A stretch of DNA of 64,000 nt from Crocinitomicaceae bacterium (GTDB taxonomy: Bacteria; Bacteroidota; Bacteroidia; Flavobacteriales_D; Sanyastnellaceae). The notes beneath the pieces were generated by a model. It did not search any database, was not told where the DNA came from, and saw nothing but the letters and a program-made list of their open reading frames with translations. Positions 1 through 8,063 of the stretch are shown here, in pieces (within the stretch, counting starts at the first letter, position 1; the number at the start of each line of letters is the position of its first letter). The stretch is taken from assembly GCA_002722795.1 (NCBI GenBank), contig PBMY01000014.1, forward strand, positions 1-64,000, written 5' to 3'. The position numbers were made by a program, and so were the translations under genes.

Positions 1-840
1 GCGAGCTACATCGCCTTGGCAGCCTCACATTTCGTAAATAAGTTAGAGCTTATATCAGTAATTGGAGAAGACTTCCCATCTAGTTTTCTAGAAGACTTGT
101 GCTCTAGAGGTGTAAATCAAGACGGGCTTAAAGTGGTAGAGGGAGAAAAAAGCTTTTTCTGGGAAGGCTCATATCACGACGACCTAATTGGCAGAGACAC
201 TTTAGTGACGGAGCTTAACGTTCTCGAGGGTTGGGCGCCAGAGGTGCCGATCCACGCAAAAGAAACAGAGTTTGTAATGCTTGGAAACCTAGACCCAACA
301 GTTCAGGTGTCCGTTTTAGACCAAATGACAACAACACCCAAGCTTGTAGTTCTAGACACAATGAACTTTTGGATGGACGTTGCTATAGACAGCCTAAAGG
401 AGGTAATAAGCAGGGCTAATGTTTTAGTGATTAATAACGAAGAAGCTCACCAACTATCAGGCGAGACATCGCTAACCCTAGCGGCTGAAAAAATTCATAA
501 CTTAGGCCCCGAAACAGTTGTTGTCAAAAAAGGAGAGCACGGCGCTATGATGTTTGAGGGAGGGAAAAAATTCTTTGCCCCCGCATACCCGCTTGATTCG
601 GTAGTTGACCCAACAGGAGCGGGAGACACTTTTGCCGGAGGGTTCATAGGTCTTCTAGCAAGTAGAAACAGCACTTCTTGGGAAGACAAAAAGCAGGCGG
701 TTATTGCTGGCGCAGTATTAGCCTCATTTACTTGCGAAAAGTTTGGCACAGACAGGCTTGTCCGTCTTCAAAACAATGAATGGAAGGAAAGAGTAAAAGA
801 GCTTCAGGAGATGTCAAGTGTCAGCCCACTATTCACCTAA
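1..840 (+). CDS. PfkB-family carbohydrate/nucleoside kinase, 5'-truncated by window edge
   Basis: The last 279 residues of a ribokinase-fold (PfkB) kinase, which phosphorylates a sugar or nucleoside in the cytoplasm. The frame is open from base 1, so the gene begins outside the window; the TTG at 16 is an internal codon, not a start. Near the C-terminus is the PfkB signature DPTGAGDTFAGG, holding the anion hole and catalytic Asp. Earlier, VVVKKGEHGA matches the usual nucleotide-binding strand. The substrate cannot be told from this part. The last 12 bases overlap the end of the convergent M23 peptidase gene. Confidence 0.9.
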   Translation, partial: ASYIALAASHFVNKLELISVIGEDFPSSFLEDLCSRGVNQDGLKVVEGEKSFFWEGSYHDDLIGRDTLVTELNVLEGWAPEVPIHAKETEFVMLGNLDPTVQVSVLDQMTTTPKLVVLDTMNFWMDVAIDSLKEVISRANVLVINNEEAHQLSGETSLTLAAEKIHNLGPETVVVKKGEHGAMMFEGGKKFFAPAYPLDSVVDPTGAGDTFAGGFIGLLASRNSTSWEDKKQAVIAGAVLASFTCEKFGTDRLVRLQNNEWKERVKELQEMSSVSPLFT

Positions 841-1710
841 CCATGGCGCCGGATCAACAGGACGCCCCTTAACCCACCACTCAAAATGTAGGTGAGGGCC
901 GGTGCTTTCGTGACCAGAAGAGCCAACTGCGGCTATTGGGTCGCCGGCCAGGACAACATCACCCACTTCTTTAAGTAGAGCAGAATTATGCTTGTAAACA
1001 CTAACCTTATTATTTGAGTGTTGCACTAAAACGACATAACCATTTTCAGCGGTGTAAGCGGAGATCAAAACCACACCGTCGTCAACTGAGTGAATCAACT
1101 CTCCTTCAGCAGCAACGATATCAACTCCAACATGGCCCCGACTTAAATCAAACCCATCAGACACCACGCCTTTAAGAGGACAGAAACTAAACCCAATCTC
1201 TCCGCCAATAAAAGGCCCACTTCGCTTAAGGGCAAATCTGTCTTCTTCTTCGATGCGGGACCTCAGTTCTTGGTCGTTTTCACTAGGGTCAGGAAGTGTA
1301 GAGGCGCAATGAAGAACACTATCCAATAAGGCGGTCTCGGTAAAATCCGGAACACCACCATTCAGAATAACCCTAATTGAATTCAAGTACCTTTCGTGAA
1401 GGTAGAGTTGATACAAAGCGCTATCTGCTTGGGATTTAGCAAGACGCGCGTCTTTATGAAATGATTTAGCAACATAACCAGGCACAAGTCGTTTAGTCAG
1501 GGGTGTGTGAGCAACAATAAAGTAGGTAAAACACGAGATTAATAAAACCACCCCGGCTAGGATTCCAACCATCCTTCTTCCTGATAACAGAAAAACTCTT
1601 CTCTCCTGAAAGGTAGACTCTTCTTGAATGTTTATTCTAAAGCGTTGACGCCAAAAAGTGCTTTTCTTTTTATTGTTTTCCTGATTTACCACAACGCGAA
1701 TATCGGACAA
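829..1710 (-). CDS. M23-family peptidoglycan endopeptidase, membrane-anchored
   Basis: A 293-residue cell-wall hydrolase of the LytM/M23 type. A basic cytoplasmic head (1-46) is followed by one membrane helix (about 47-67), a short linker region and a C-terminal LytM domain. Zinc ligands are visible: H193 and D197 in HVGVD, and H273/H275 in HLHFE. The set is complete, so activity is expected, probably cutting peptide cross-links in the periplasm. The only start giving this full head is TTG at 1710; a GTG at 1692 is also possible. It converges on the PfkB gene and is divergent from sprE. Confidence 0.85.
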   Translation of the reverse strand: MSDIRVVVNQENNKKKSTFWRQRFRINIQEESTFQERRVFLLSGRRMVGILAGVVLLISCFTYFIVAHTPLTKRLVPGYVAKSFHKDARLAKSQADSALYQLYLHERYLNSIRVILNGGVPDFTETALLDSVLHCASTLPDPSENDQELRSRIEEEDRFALKRSGPFIGGEIGFSFCPLKGVVSDGFDLSRGHVGVDIVAAEGELIHSVDDGVVLISAYTAENGYVVLVQHSNNKVSVYKHNSALLKEVGDVVLAGDPIAAVGSSGHESTGPHLHFEWWVKGRPVDPAPWLGE

Positions 1711-1757
1711 GCAGAAACAACTCTAAAGGAAAGTGTAAAAGACTAGATAGAATCCAA

Positions 1758-1765
1758 TAATTTTG
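1758..1765 (+). promoter_or_regulatory. -7 box TAATTTTG of the sprE-ATP synthase operon
   Basis: Exact match to the Bacteroidota -7 consensus TAnnTTTG, ending 24 bases before the ATG at 1790. It contains the TTG at 1763 that would otherwise look like a start codon. No clear -33 TTG at the usual distance. Confidence 0.5.
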
Positions 1766-1789
1766 CAACGTCTACGTTTGAGAATATTG

Positions 1790-4465
1790 ATGCGACAAAT
1801 TGCGCCCCAAATCATAGTGAAACTATTGCTGATTCTTTTGTCCGTAGCTACTATTCAAAGTTGTACAACGAAAAGAGACGGTAGGCCATACAGGTGGTAC
1901 CATAACACTCACGCTCGTTTTAACGGATTTTTCTACGCCAAGGAGGCGCTTAAGGAGGCGGAGGGAAAAATCAAAGAACTTTATGAGCCTAATTGGGACG
2001 AGATACTTCCGCTCTATTTAGACACTGATGACGGCTCAGCACAACAGGTTTACCCCCTTATGGAAAGAGCTATTGAAAAAAGCTCAAGGGTGGTAGATAG
2101 ACACACAATAAACGCGTCAAAAAGAGACCGAAAGTACTTTAAAAGGCCAGAGATTAATAAGTGGATTGACGACAACTATATGGTAATAGGCAAAGCTTAT
2201 TACATGAAGGAAGACTACGCTAAGTCGGAAGAAATATTTCTTTATTTAGCAAGAACGGTAGACACTAACGACGCTCAAGCTATAGCATATAGTTGGCTTT
2301 GTAGGATATACCTTAAAAAGAAAGAGTTTGTTAAGGCTAAAAACATGTTGGCCAAAGCAGAAAACTTTAGAGACATAGAAGAGGAGATAGCTATACACAC
2401 AGGATTTGTTTCTACACAATATCACATAAGCCAGGACAATTTTGAAGCGGCTGTGAGAACCTTGGGAGAATCGATTTCTCTGATTAAAAAGCAAAAAGAT
2501 AAGGCGAGACCTTTGTTTGTACTTGCTCAACTTCAGAGGGAGGTGGGTGATAGTGATGCTGCTATTGAGACCTTTAGTAAAGTTGCGGACATGAGGGTTC
2601 CTTATGAACTAGAATTCCAAGCCAACATTCAACAAGCAATGACTTATGAGCGAACTGGAGGTAGCTCAGATGCTATAGTTGAGCTTCTAGAAAAAATGCT
2701 TAACGACGACAAAAACAAAGAGTATTTAGACCAAATCTATTACGCGTTGGCAGACGTTGCTCTTGAAGACAGAATTCGAAACGAAGGCATCTACTACCTA
2801 GAAAGATCAGTTTATACTAGCCAAGGAAATTCAAGACAATTAGGAAAGAGCTACCTAAGGCTTGCAGACCTTCACATGGAAGACCTTCATTATGAAGTGG
2901 CCCAAGCTTATTACGACAGCGCCCTAGTTCACATGCCGGAAGATAATGAGCGAAAAGAAGAGGTTGAAGACCTTGCTTCAAACCTAACCGATCTAGTTGG
3001 CAACCTAAGGCTTATTGAAGAGCAGGACAGTCTTTTAGAGTTGTGCGGCATGGATGAGATTGCTAGAGAGAGGTTGATTGAAAGGATATGGGAGGGCATG
3101 GCAGATGACCTAGACCGCCAAAGAGACGAGCACGAAGCGGCTCAAGAGGCAGCGCTTGCTGATGCCGGGAACGCTGGTGAGGGTATGTTTTGGCCCTATA
3201 ACGCAGCCCTTAGAGTTGGGGGGATGCAAAACTTCCAAGATTTTTGGGGAGATAGGCCGCTAGAAGACCATTGGAGAAGAGTGAATAAAATATCAGATGT
3301 GTTTGCTGAAAAAGAAGACTCAGACGAAGAAGATGATGAGCAAGAGGGGCTAGACCCGTTTGACCATGCAAATCTTCCAACGGTTGAAGAAATGTTAGAA
3401 AACCTTCCTTGTGAAGGCAATGAGTATGCAGAGTCTCTAGGAATCCTTGCCGAGGCTTATTACAATGCCGGGCTTGATTATAGAGAGAAGCTTTCTGACT
3501 TAGAGGAGGCGACTAACATTTGGCAAGAGCTTTTAGAAAGGATGGATAGCAGCGCCTTCCACCCCACAGCGACGTATCAACTTTTTAGAACATATTTACA
3601 ACGGGAGATAGAAGAGGAGTATGAGAATCCATATTGCGAAACATGTAATTCAGAATATTGGGCCAAGAAAGTTGTTGATCTTTACCCAGGATCAGAGTGG
3701 GCTCTGTTAATTGAAAATCCGGACTTCAAAGATGAAGAGGAAGAGGAATATGAGCTAGAGAGAATTGCTTACGAAGATCTTTTAGGAAGATTCTACGCAA
3801 AGGATTACCAAAACACACTGCTTGATATAGATTCGGTTTTAGCGGAAAGACCAAACAACCCCCTTCTCTGTAAGTACAAACTATTAAGAACACAATGTGT
3901 TGGAGGCATGACGAGTTACACGGGAGATCGTGATCCATATTATCAGGCGCTAACACAAATTACTTTTAGCTGCCCTGAGACAGAGGAAGCGGCTTTTGCT
4001 TCAGGATTGTTGCAACAATTGGGGGTTAGTTTGGGCGGAGATAAAGAGGAGGAAAGGCCCACCCCCGAACCATCAGCATTCGTGGTCAACAACGAAAAGG
4101 ATCATTATTTTGCAATTTTAGTGCCCGTAGAGACAAATAAAAACGAGTTGGTAAAGGCAAAGTCCTCAGACTTCAACAAAGAGTACTTCAACACACAAAA
4201 ACTAAGGGTGACTAGCAATTTATTAAACAGAACGTATCAGGTGGTGTTAGTTAAATCCTTCAAAGGAAAAGACAAAGCAATGGACTATCACGCTGTTTAC
4301 AAAGGAAACAGAGAGATGTTGATCGATGTCAACACAGGCGGGTTTAACATGTTTGTTATTAGCAGCTCAAATTATATTGAACTTTTTAAAAACAAGGACA
4401 TCGAAGGGTATACAAATTTCTTCAACGAACACTATCTTTCGGAAAAATCAAAACAAGCCCCATGA
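1790..4465 (+). CDS. sprE: T9SS/gliding TPR lipoprotein SprE (PorW)
   Basis: An 891-residue tetratricopeptide lipoprotein of the SprE/PorW family, needed for type IX secretion and gliding in Flavobacterium/Porphyromonas. It has a signal peptide with a lipobox ending at Cys (IQSC). The family-typical N-terminus RWYHNTHARFNGFFYAKEA follows, then several helical TPR-like repeats. A strongly acidic middle (EEDDEQEG region) leads to the conserved C-terminal module from about YFAILVPVETNKNEL onward. The ATG at 1790 is preferred over the TTG at 1763, because the TTG lies inside the promoter box and the ATG gives a clean signal peptide. The stop overlaps the bactofilin start (ATGA). Confidence 0.88.
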   Translation: MRQIAPQIIVKLLLILLSVATIQSCTTKRDGRPYRWYHNTHARFNGFFYAKEALKEAEGKIKELYEPNWDEILPLYLDTDDGSAQQVYPLMERAIEKSSRVVDRHTINASKRDRKYFKRPEINKWIDDNYMVIGKAYYMKEDYAKSEEIFLYLARTVDTNDAQAIAYSWLCRIYLKKKEFVKAKNMLAKAENFRDIEEEIAIHTGFVSTQYHISQDNFEAAVRTLGESISLIKKQKDKARPLFVLAQLQREVGDSDAAIETFSKVADMRVPYELEFQANIQQAMTYERTGGSSDAIVELLEKMLNDDKNKEYLDQIYYALADVALEDRIRNEGIYYLERSVYTSQGNSRQLGKSYLRLADLHMEDLHYEVAQAYYDSALVHMPEDNERKEEVEDLASNLTDLVGNLRLIEEQDSLLELCGMDEIARERLIERIWEGMADDLDRQRDEHEAAQEAALADAGNAGEGMFWPYNAALRVGGMQNFQDFWGDRPLEDHWRRVNKISDVFAEKEDSDEEDDEQEGLDPFDHANLPTVEEMLENLPCEGNEYAESLGILAEAYYNAGLDYREKLSDLEEATNIWQELLERMDSSAFHPTATYQLFRTYLQREIEEEYENPYCETCNSEYWAKKVVDLYPGSEWALLIENPDFKDEEEEEYELERIAYEDLLGRFYAKDYQNTLLDIDSVLAERPNNPLLCKYKLLRTQCVGGMTSYTGDRDPYYQALTQITFSCPETEEAAFASGLLQQLGVSLGGDKEEERPTPEPSAFVVNNEKDHYFAILVPVETNKNELVKAKSSDFNKEYFNTQKLRVTSNLLNRTYQVVLVKSFKGKDKAMDYHAVYKGNREMLIDVNTGGFNMFVISSSNYIELFKNKDIEGYTNFFNEHYLSEKSKQAP

Positions 4466-4755
4466 TTGGTTCTAGAAATCGCTCAACAGCATCCGGTAAT
4501 ATGGAAAACATCAACAGAATTGTAGAAGGCACCGTTATTGAAGGTGTTATTCGCAGCGAAAGTAACCTTAGAATCGACGGTGAATTTACCGGCGAGCTTA
4601 TCACAAAAGGCCGGCTTGTTGTTGGGCCCAAAGGAAAAATACAAGGGAATGTGCACTGCTTATGTTGTGATGTTGAGGGAATTCTTGAGGGTGAAGTAAC
4701 AGTTCTAGAGCTTCTTGCAATGAAGGCAACCTCTACAGTAAAAGGAGATCTATAA
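4462..4755 (+). CDS. Bactofilin, cut short by an in-frame TAA
   Basis: Polymer-forming cytoskeletal (bactofilin) protein, 97 residues as read. The beta-helix begins at INRIVEGTVIEGVIRSESN and runs through regular turns (GELITKGRLVVGPKGKIQG, CDVEGILEGEV). The TAA at 4753-4755 stops it at VKGDL, just where the last rung should begin. The same frame stays open for 60 further codons that continue the fold as YGQLSVEAGAKALG and end at 4938. Family members run through this point without a length change, so this looks like a single-codon nonsense change. It overlaps the sprE stop by 4 bases. Sequencing error is not excluded. Confidence 0.8.
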   Translation: MIGSRNRSTASGNMENINRIVEGTVIEGVIRSESNLRIDGEFTGELITKGRLVVGPKGKIQGNVHCLCCDVEGILEGEVTVLELLAMKATSTVKGDL

Positions 4756-4938
4756 TATGGACAACTAAGCGTTGAAGCAGGAGCAAAAGCGCTTGGCACG
4801 TTTAGAATGGGGGTGGCTGAGGAGAAGCCAGCGAAGAGCAAGTCGACTAAAACAGCATCTAAAGCAGACGCAATGGCTTCACTAAAGTCGTCACATATCC
4901 CGTCCGAGTCGGACCAAAAACAAAAGGTTGAAGCATAA
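4756..4938 (+). pseudogene. Downstream remnant of the bactofilin frame
   Basis: In-frame continuation after the TAA at 4753. It encodes YGQLSVEAGAKALGTFRMG, which is the final bactofilin rung, followed by a Lys/Ser/Ala-rich flexible tail ending KQKVEA. It has no ATG near its start, so it is most simply the lost C-terminus of the preceding gene. Its stop at 4936-4938 overlaps the next gene's likely TTG start, as expected if the original operon had coupled genes. Confidence 0.7.
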
Positions 4939-5137
4939 AGGAGCAATCAACAAGACGCTAAAATTTATGGGCCTTGGCACAACACTTGCCGCATCGATTG
5001 GGCTTGGAGCAATTGGAGGCAGAAAACTTGATGATCATTTTGGTTTAGAGAAACCTCTTGCAACAGCTTGTGGAGCTTTGTTGGGTTTAGGGGCCGGAAT
5101 GTGGATAGTAGTAAAAAACCTCAGGAACAACCTTTAA
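4928..5137 (+). CDS. atpZ: AtpZ/AtpI-like ATP synthase accessory membrane protein
   Basis: A 69-residue protein with two membrane helices separated by a short polar turn. It carries the AtpZ/AtpI-type signature IGGRKLDDHFG between them. In other bacteria such proteins help assemble the c-ring or handle Mg/Ca at the F-type ATPase; here that role is inferred from family and position. The start is uncertain: TTG at 4928 gives the usual basic head and overlaps the extended bactofilin frame by 11 bases. The ATG at 4967 would remove 13 residues. It directly abuts the next gene. Confidence 0.75.
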   Translation: MKHKGAINKTLKFMGLGTTLAASIGLGAIGGRKLDDHFGLEKPLATACGALLGLGAGMWIVVKNLRNNL

Positions 5138-5506
5138 GTGAATAATTTCAATCTTCAGTCGATTGGGTTAGGTGTGTTAATCCTTTTGGCAAGTAGGTTA
5201 GTAACACCATTTTATGAAGTGGCAATTACAAAAATATGGATGGTTGTTGTGGGGCTTTATTCTTGCTTGAACATTTTGTTTAGTTGGTGTGTAAAAAGGG
5301 CACAAAAAGCATCTCCTTTGGGTTTTTTGTTAGCCGTAAATGGGATAACCCTAGCCAAAATGTTTCTTACCTTAGGTATTATAATGGCGTATCTACTTGC
5401 AGAACAACCCCATAGAACACAGTTTTCAATTGGGGTTTTTACAGTGTTTGCAATGAATTCCGCCTTTTTTGTCATCTACGTACAAAGACTAGTTAGAAAA
5501 GGATAA
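5138..5506 (+). CDS. Small hydrophobic protein of the ATP synthase operon (AtpI-like position)
   Basis: A 122-residue integral membrane protein with about four hydrophobic segments and a basic C-terminus (VQRLVRKG). The GTG start at 5138 abuts the preceding stop. I do not recognise a characterised family from sequence. Its place between atpZ and atpB, where many bacteria have atpI, suggests an assembly factor for the Fo sector. That function is inferred from context only. Confidence 0.65.
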   Translation: MNNFNLQSIGLGVLILLASRLVTPFYEVAITKIWMVVVGLYSCLNILFSWCVKRAQKASPLGFLLAVNGITLAKMFLTLGIIMAYLLAEQPHRTQFSIGVFTVFAMNSAFFVIYVQRLVRKG

Positions 5507-5547
5507 AAGAATTTAATTTTTTGAGCGCTACTAGGAGCTCTTATATG

Positions 5548-5555
5548 TATTTTTG
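5548..5555 (+). promoter_or_regulatory. -7 box TATTTTTG before atpB
   Basis: Exact TAnnTTTG. A TTTTTTG whose final TTG lies at 5521-5523 gives a possible -33 element with a 24-base spacer, slightly long. It could give a separate promoter for the structural ATP synthase genes. The TTG at 5553 lies within the box and is unlikely to be a start codon. Confidence 0.45.
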
Positions 5556-5585
5556 CACCGGTTTTTCTACTCCCTAATCAGGAAA

Positions 5586-6707
5586 ATGAATCGACAAATA
5601 GTTAGACTCATTATTGCATCAGTGGTTTTTGCCACTCCCTTAGCCGCGATTTCTCAAAACGATGGTCATGGTGATGGGCACCAAGAGGTTGCTCACGAAG
5701 ACGTTCATGAAGATGCGCATGACGAGAAGTTTGTGCCGGGAGACTTTATTATGCACCATATTGCTGACGCAAATGAAATTCACTTTTGGGGCGACGTAAG
5801 CATTCCGCTTCCTATGATCATTTACGCTGAAGGTTTAGGTTTTGACGTCTTTATGAGTAGCGACTTTCACTCAGAGCACGGCGCGCATGGCGGTCACGGA
5901 CCTTCTTATGCAACAGGACCATCTACAGGCGTAGAGTACACTAAAGGTGAATCTGGAGTTACGGCTCAAAACGAACACGGAGAGGCATTAAACATTTGGG
6001 ACATTTCAATTACAAAGTCAGTATTTGGAATGCTTATGATCCTTACTCTTATGATTGTGATGTTGCGTTCTGCAGCAAAGAGTTATACTAGAAGACCAGG
6101 TCAATCGCCTACAGGTCTAGCTAACTTTCTTGAGCCACTAATACTATTTGTAAGAGACGACATTGCAAACCCTATTATTGGTAAGCAAAAGGCAGCAAAA
6201 TTTATTCCCTTCCTGCTTACAACATTCTTCTTCATCGTTGGATGTAATTTATTAGGGCTTATCCCATTTGCAGGAGGGTTTAACATTACTGGAACAATTG
6301 GTGTTACAATTGTTCTTGCCACACTTGTATTTGTTATTACGTCAATTAATGGAAACAAGCATTATTGGGGCCACCTAGTATCACCTCCAGGGGTGCCTGC
6401 GCTTGTTAAGTTAATTGTTGTACCAATTGAGATTTTTGGAATCTTCCTTAAGCCGATTGTACTTATGATACGTTTAACAGCAAATATGTCGGCCGGACAC
6501 ATTATCATACTGTCTTTCGTTAGCCTTATTTTCATCTTCAACAACAGCTATGGAGCTGTTGGAGGTATAGGCATTGGAATATTCTCTACTCTGTTTATGA
6601 TCTTCATGTACTTCTTGGAACTGCTAGTTGCATTCCTTCAAGCATACGTATTCACACTACTTGCAGCGATCTATTTTTCAGAAGCTACGCAAGAACCCCA
6701 TCATTGA
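5586..6707 (+). CDS. atpB: F1Fo ATP synthase subunit a
   Basis: A 373-residue subunit a, which forms the proton half-channels in the inner membrane. The start is ATG 5586, giving a signal peptide (RLIIASVVFATPLAAISQ). Next comes a His/Asp/Glu-rich extramembrane stretch with two clusters (NDGHGDGHQEVAHEDVHEDA and HSEHGAHGGHG). Then come the usual helices. The essential Arg sits in IRLTANMSAGH, and the C-terminal helices end at ATQEPHH. The long N-terminal domain is common in Bacteroidota subunit a; the density of histidines is notable. First structural gene of atpB-E-F-H-A-G. Confidence 0.95.
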   Translation: MNRQIVRLIIASVVFATPLAAISQNDGHGDGHQEVAHEDVHEDAHDEKFVPGDFIMHHIADANEIHFWGDVSIPLPMIIYAEGLGFDVFMSSDFHSEHGAHGGHGPSYATGPSTGVEYTKGESGVTAQNEHGEALNIWDISITKSVFGMLMILTLMIVMLRSAAKSYTRRPGQSPTGLANFLEPLILFVRDDIANPIIGKQKAAKFIPFLLTTFFFIVGCNLLGLIPFAGGFNITGTIGVTIVLATLVFVITSINGNKHYWGHLVSPPGVPALVKLIVVPIEIFGIFLKPIVLMIRLTANMSAGHIIILSFVSLIFIFNNSYGAVGGIGIGIFSTLFMIFMYFLELLVAFLQAYVFTLLAAIYFSEATQEPHH

Positions 6708-6736
6708 TAATTATTACCTAAACAAAACAACTCATC

Positions 6737-6982
6737 ATGGAATTGTTAAACATTCTAATTGAAATCACAACAGGTCAAGGTCTTGCAGGTCTTGGTGCTG
6801 GTGCTGCTGCTATCGGAGCTGGTCTAGGTGTTGGTCTTATTGGTAAGGCTGCACTTGAGTCTATGGCTCGTCAACCAGAAGCGTCAGACGACCTTCGTGC
6901 AAACATGATTCTTGCTGCCGCTCTTGTAGAGGGTGTTGCGCTTTTCGGAATCATCATTTGTCTACTTGTAGCCCTAGGATAA
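6737..6982 (+). CDS. atpE: F1Fo ATP synthase subunit c
   Basis: An 81-residue two-helix proteolipid forming the rotor ring. The glycine-rich first helix (AAAIGAGLGVGLIG), the polar loop ARQPEA and the ion-binding Glu65 in AALVEGVALFG are all visible. The residue after Glu65 is Gly and position 32 is Val. The Gln/Ser/Tyr set of sodium-driven rings is therefore absent, which points to proton coupling. Confidence 0.96.
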   Translation: MELLNILIEITTGQGLAGLGAGAAAIGAGLGVGLIGKAALESMARQPEASDDLRANMILAAALVEGVALFGIIICLLVALG

Positions 6983-6986
6983 GATC

Positions 6987-7484
6987 ATGGGCGCGCTGTT
7001 AACACCGGCTTTCGGCACAGTTTTTTGGGCTACGGTTGCCTTCCTTGCGGTATTATTCATACTTCGTAAGGTTGCTTGGGGACCCATCCTTAAGGCTTTA
7101 AATGATCGTGAGGCAAGTATTGCTAATTCTCTACGTGAGGCTGAAAGGGCTCGCGAAGAAATGGCTGAGCTTAACTCAGACAACGAGCGTTTATTACAGG
7201 AGGCTAGAGCTAAACGCGACGCGATGCTTAAGGAGTCAAAAGAAATTGCTGAAAAGCTAGTTTCTGACGCCAAGGCTGAAGCACGTGATGCAGCAACAAA
7301 AGAAATCGAGTCAGCTCGTGTAGCAATTGAAACTGAGCGCAAAGCAGCTGTTGCTGAATTAAAGGCAGAAGTTGCAAAGCTTTCAGTTGATATCGCTGAA
7401 CGTCTTTTAAAGGATGAGCTGGCTGATACGGACAAGCAGAAGAATCTTGTTGACAAGCTAATAAGCGAGTCTACTATAAGTTAA
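6987..7484 (+). CDS. atpF: F1Fo ATP synthase subunit b
   Basis: A 165-residue peripheral-stalk subunit. There is one N-terminal membrane helix (FGTVFWATVAFLAVLFI), then the family motif KVAWGPILKALNDRE. A long charged helix rich in Ala, Glu, Lys and Arg follows, as expected for the right-handed coiled-coil dimer. It lies 4 bases after atpE and 4 before atpH, so it is surely cotranscribed. Confidence 0.95.
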   Translation: MGALLTPAFGTVFWATVAFLAVLFILRKVAWGPILKALNDREASIANSLREAERAREEMAELNSDNERLLQEARAKRDAMLKESKEIAEKLVSDAKAEARDAATKEIESARVAIETERKAAVAELKAEVAKLSVDIAERLLKDELADTDKQKNLVDKLISESTIS

Positions 7485-7488
7485 GCAC

Positions 7489-8046
7489 ATGGGAAGTATA
7501 CGTGTAGCATCTAGATACGCAAAAGCTCTTTTAGGACTTGCTTCCGAGAGAGGCGAATTAGGCGCGATTGATTCTGACATCAACACGCTTTCATCTCTTT
7601 TAGATTCTTCTAGGGAATTCGAATTGCTGCTCGTGAGTCCGGTAATCAAACCGGACCAAAAGAAATCTGTACTTGAAGCATTACTTAAAGACAAGATGAG
7701 CGAAGTAACCTTCTCATTTATCATGCTATTGGTATCTAAAGGAAGGGAGTCGATTGTTCCATCAATCATTGAAGAAACAAAAGCTCAACTACGCACCATG
7801 AACAACATTCAAGCGGCTACTGTAAAAACAGCAAGTCCACTTGATGACGACTCTAGAGCGAAGATCCTTGCCGAAGTGGCAAAACTTCACAACGGAGAAG
7901 TAGAATTAAAAGAAGTCGTTGATCCAGAAATCTTAGGAGGCTTTGTGCTGAGAATGGATGATAAGGAAATCGACGCTTCTATCAAGCGACAACTAAGCAC
8001 TTTAGGTCGCAAACTAACAGAACACGATTACGAGCCGGAATTTTAG
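7489..8046 (+). CDS. atpH: F1Fo ATP synthase subunit delta
   Basis: A 185-residue subunit that joins the peripheral stalk to the top of F1. It opens with [14 protein letters not shown], the usual delta start. The conserved C-terminal [20 protein letters not shown] matches the delta/OSCP signature. Length is normal for the family. Confidence 0.94.
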   Translation: MGSIRVASRYAKALLGLASERGELGAIDSDINTLSSLLDSSREFELLLVSPVIKPDQKKSVLEALLKDKMSEVTFSFIMLLVSKGRESIVPSIIEETKAQLRTMNNIQAATVKTASPLDDDSRAKILAEVAKLHNGEVELKEVVDPEILGGFVLRMDDKEIDASIKRQLSTLGRKLTEHDYEPEF

Positions 8047-8063
8047 GCTTAAAAGAAATCAAA

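Noticed and set aside
16-840. TTG at base 16 as the start of the PfkB gene
   Set aside because: The frame is open to base 1 and codes for conserved kinase N-terminal residues upstream of it.
4422-4946. A 174-codon open frame antisense to the bactofilin gene
   Set aside because: It covers the bactofilin on the opposite strand, has no recognisable motif, and the plus-strand frame clearly encodes conserved bactofilin rungs on both sides of the TAA.
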